Origin: CAYRHN01 sp964424115
Lineage (GTDB): Bacteria; Chloroflexota; Anaerolineae; Anaerolineales; Anaerolineaceae
Assembly: GCA_964424115.1 (NCBI GenBank)
Contig: CAYRHN010000001.1
Coordinates: 62,001-126,000 of the forward strand
Direction: 5' to 3'
Length of the DNA stretch: 64,000 nucleotides
The position numbers were made by a program, and so were the translations under genes. The notes below the pieces were generated by a model. It was given only the letters and a program-made list of their open reading frames with translations, did no database searches and was not told the origin of the DNA. Below are positions 61,881 to 64,000 of this stretch, in pieces; position 1 is the first letter of the stretch, and the number at the start of each line of letters is the position of its first letter.

Positions 61881-63158
61881 GCTTTCGCGAGAGCGCTGGA
61901 ATTTTTCCAACAGGCGGGCTGCACAGTAGGCGCTCCACAGGCAGGCGAAGGGTAAAAGGGGAATGATGTAGCGTTGGAAGGGCAGCGGAATGAAGGCGAC
62001 CTGAGAAAGAAATTGAAGCAGCGTGGCAAGGAGCAGCACGGCCAGGTTGCTGCGTTCTGCCGGTGGTCGTTTGAATGCGTCCCGGTTCGCGATGAGAAAG
62101 CCGAGCAGGGCAAGGGCGAAGAGCAAAGCCCCCCCGGTAGTATCACGCAGGAGAGTGTGGAGCGGATTGGCGAGGTAAGCGTTTGCGGCAGCACCAAGTT
62201 CGTCTTCATAATTCGCCACATCGGAGACAGCCGGTTGGTTAAGATAGAGATTGACCAGGGTGCCGAGGAAGCGTTTGGGCAGCGTATCCAGCACCTGATC
62301 TGGGGAGACCTTCTGCAATGTCTCCACCTGGGCAGTCACCAATTCCTGGCGTTGATCCCAGGCACGGGAAGCGGTATCCAGCGGAGAACTCCACAAGACG
62401 GGATTGAGAAGAAGGGTGACGGTCACGCAAATCCCTGAATAGAGAAGCGCATGGAGAAAGCGGCGTTTGAAGCGGACGGGCTGGATAGAAGGAAGGAAAA
62501 TGGCAAACAGACCAACCAAAAGGAGAACAGCCGCAGATTGCTTGGCGTTAAAAGCCAGGGCGAGGGGAACGGCGGTCAGCCAGGGGTGTGACTTCCAGCG
62601 CAGCAAGGCCCAGAGAGAAAAAGCAACGCAAAACAGCAAGGCACTCTCGGCCATGGCGTGGCGGGTGTGGAGCAGGACAAGGCTGTTCGAAGCCATAAGC
62701 ACCAGGGCGATCCAGCCCATGCGCGCCCCGCCCAATTTCTCGGCTGAGCGAAAGGTGAAGAAGAGTGTGAGCGGGAACAACCAGGCAACTGAAAAACGGG
62801 AAACCAGCAGCAAGGAAGAATCGGGCAAGGCGCCCGCGGTCTGGTTTTCCTGCCAGGTGAGGCTCCAGGACCAATCGGAGACGAGCTGAGGCTGGTTGAA
62901 GATCCACCGTCCGATGCCAATCATCCAACGGGTTAACGGGGCATCTACCAGGCGGTAATGTTGGCGAAGCTCATCCAGAGGCTGAGACTGCCAAAAAGTG
63001 TCGGATGGTTGATGGAAGAAGATCTCCAGGTCGCTGCTCATGTAGATCTGGGTGGCTTCGTCGGGATGGAAGGGAACCGAAGCCACGCCCAAACCATAGA
63101 TCACAGATAAAACTAAGATGACCAGAATAAAGATACGGTTGGGCAGAAGGCGTTTCAT
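61875..63158 (-). CDS. GT39/ArnT-like glycosyltransferase
   Basis: A 427-residue membrane protein of the PMT/ArnT type. The catalytic-type Asp-Glu is in FHPDEATQIY near residue 34, right after the first transmembrane helix, and is followed by a long loop and about nine further helices. It would transfer a sugar from a polyprenyl-phosphate donor to an extracellular acceptor. It is divergent from the last gene of the window, which is of the same type. Confidence 0.82.
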   Translation of the reverse strand: MKRLLPNRIFILVILVLSVIYGLGVASVPFHPDEATQIYMSSDLEIFFHQPSDTFWQSQPLDELRQHYRLVDAPLTRWMIGIGRWIFNQPQLVSDWSWSLTWQENQTAGALPDSSLLLVSRFSVAWLFPLTLFFTFRSAEKLGGARMGWIALVLMASNSLVLLHTRHAMAESALLFCVAFSLWALLRWKSHPWLTAVPLALAFNAKQSAAVLLLVGLFAIFLPSIQPVRFKRRFLHALLYSGICVTVTLLLNPVLWSSPLDTASRAWDQRQELVTAQVETLQKVSPDQVLDTLPKRFLGTLVNLYLNQPAVSDVANYEDELGAAANAYLANPLHTLLRDTTGGALLFALALLGFLIANRDAFKRPPAERSNLAVLLLATLLQFLSQVAFIPLPFQRYIIPLLPFACLWSAYCAARLLEKFQRSRESK

Positions 63159-63276
63159 AAGGCGATTCTCTCCAGTTGGGGTAAAATAATTATACGCGGA
63201 AAATTATGGGTAAGGATTAGCCTTAGCCAAGCCGCGTTGGAATTGCCATTATTCCTTTCCTTTCAAGGAGCCAACC

Positions 63277-64000
63277 TTGAAGAATAGTATGTTCAATCGA
63301 GGAAATCTGATCCTGCTGGGGATCTTGCTGGCGGCTGTGATCTGGAAGGTGCTGCTGCTGGTGCTGGATGTGCTGCCTTTCAATTCCGATGAGGCAGTAG
63401 TGGGGTTGATGGCGCGGCATATCCTGGCCGGGGAACTGCCGATCTTTTTCTATGGGCAGGCCTACATGGGCAGCCTGGACGCTTTCCTCGTGGCGGGCGG
63501 TTTTGCCATCTTTGGAGCTCAGGTGTGGGTTATCCGCCTAATCCAAATCCTGCTGTATCTGGGGACGATCGGGACAGCAGTTTGCCTGGGAAAACGAATC
63601 AACGGTTCGATGCGGAGCGGATTAATTGCCGGACTGCTGCTGGCGATCCCGACCGTGAATGTGACCCTGTATACAACAGTCAGTCTGGGTGGATACGGCG
63701 AGGCGCTGCTGATCGGAAATTTGATCGTGCTGGTTGGACTGCGCATCCTGGAACAAGAACTGGCGGAAAGCGGCTGGAAGAAGCTGCTGCCGTGGCTGTT
63801 CCTTTGGGCATTCCTAGCGGGGCTGGGATTGTGGGCGAATGGGTTGACCTTGATCTACAGTGCCCCGGTGGGGCTGGGCTTGGCCTGGCGGCTGGTGAGG
63901 CAAGCTCGTGAGCAAGGTTGGAAAGGGCTGCCGGCAGCTGCTGGGGTGCTGTTGTTGGGATTTGTGCTTGGTTCGCTGCCGTGGTGGATCCATGCTGCCC
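63277..64000 (+). CDS. GT39-like membrane glycosyltransferase, 5' part
   Basis: The gene is open from 63277 to the end of the window, at least 241 codons. The start is taken as TTG at 63277 because AGGAG lies at 63266-63270, 6 bases upstream; an in-frame ATG is at 63289. After a first transmembrane helix comes NSDEAVVGLMARHIL, the acidic catalytic-type motif, then GQAYMGSLDAFL and more helices. The motif set is typical of GT39-like proteins of Chloroflexi. The acceptor is unknown and the C-terminus is outside the window. Confidence 0.8.
   Translation, partial: MKNSMFNRGNLILLGILLAAVIWKVLLLVLDVLPFNSDEAVVGLMARHILAGELPIFFYGQAYMGSLDAFLVAGGFAIFGAQVWVIRLIQILLYLGTIGTAVCLGKRINGSMRSGLIAGLLLAIPTVNVTLYTTVSLGGYGEALLIGNLIVLVGLRILEQELAESGWKKLLPWLFLWAFLAGLGLWANGLTLIYSAPVGLGLAWRLVRQAREQGWKGLPAAAGVLLLGFVLGSLPWWIHAA

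Noticed and set aside
1..64000. Mobile elements, CRISPR arrays, prophage or defence islands
   Set aside because: No transposase, integrase, direct repeat arrays, cas or restriction genes were seen; gene content is housekeeping, transport and envelope.

Overview
The window reads as a chromosomal segment of an anaerobic, heterotrophic Chloroflexota bacterium, most likely class Anaerolineae. The reasons are the tandem YYY-type (DUF2298) membrane proteins next to an ArnT/GT39-like partner, a pairing typical of Chloroflexi and some archaea; a serine hydroxymethyltransferase fused to glycine-cleavage T protein; many sugar-binding lipoproteins with Pro/Thr-rich linkers; GH57 glucan enzymes; and a TGS-containing nucleoside kinase. 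This is inference from gene content, not from a marker phylogeny. I see no tRNA, rRNA, CRISPR array, insertion sequence or phage gene. Coding density is very high, and no gene-free stretch exceeds 300 bases.

Layout. 1-4.5 kb: end of one YYY protein, a complete paralogue and a GT39-like membrane protein in one operon. 4.5-10 kb: cytidylate kinase, a C69/secernin-type hydrolase and a large multi-domain sensor histidine kinase. 10-18.3 kb: rpoC (without rpoB beside it), a small nucleotidyltransferase and a type II topoisomerase A subunit. 18.3-22.3 kb: HD hydrolase, SanA/YdcF-type protein, PhnD-like lipoprotein, DUF4230 protein and a LipM/LplA-type transferase. 22.3-29.1 kb: a maltose-type ABC uptake operon (binding protein and two permeases, no ATPase) followed by a secreted GH57 glucanase lipoprotein, a coherent alpha-glucan module. 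29.1-39.4 kb: nucleoside kinase, PLP aminotransferase, the GlyA-GcvT fusion, a TolB-like propeller lipoprotein, and a radical SAM / nitroreductase / alpha-beta hydrolase run. 39.5-44.3 kb: a giant TPR protein with an embedded C39-like peptidase domain, coupled to a histidine phosphatase.

44.3-49 kb is the most unusual part: a minus-strand, tightly packed ftsZ cluster. ftsZ is flanked by two proteins that look like clan-A glycosidase TIM barrels in which the acid/base Glu position is Arg, plus two very small proteins and a membrane protein that faintly resembles LytR-CpsA-Psr proteins. FtsZ itself has His where the second T7-loop Asp is expected. 49-53.7 kb: epimerase-like protein, GH57/DUF3536 enzyme, Rieske oxygenase, thioredoxin-TPR protein and a small partner. 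53.7-56.8 kb: a cell-wall cluster of two L,D-transpeptidases and an N-acetylmuramoyl-L-alanine amidase. 56.9-64 kb: AMMECR1 protein, an orphan sugar-binding lipoprotein, a membrane protein with an extracytoplasmic BNR-like domain, a GNAT-like protein preceded by a terminator-like leader, and two divergent GT39-like proteins, the last running off the window.

Promoters often show a perfect TATAAT, several with the extended TGn element, and at least two genes appear to be leaderless. Start codons were chosen from Shine-Dalgarno positions where alternatives existed; those choices are stated per gene.
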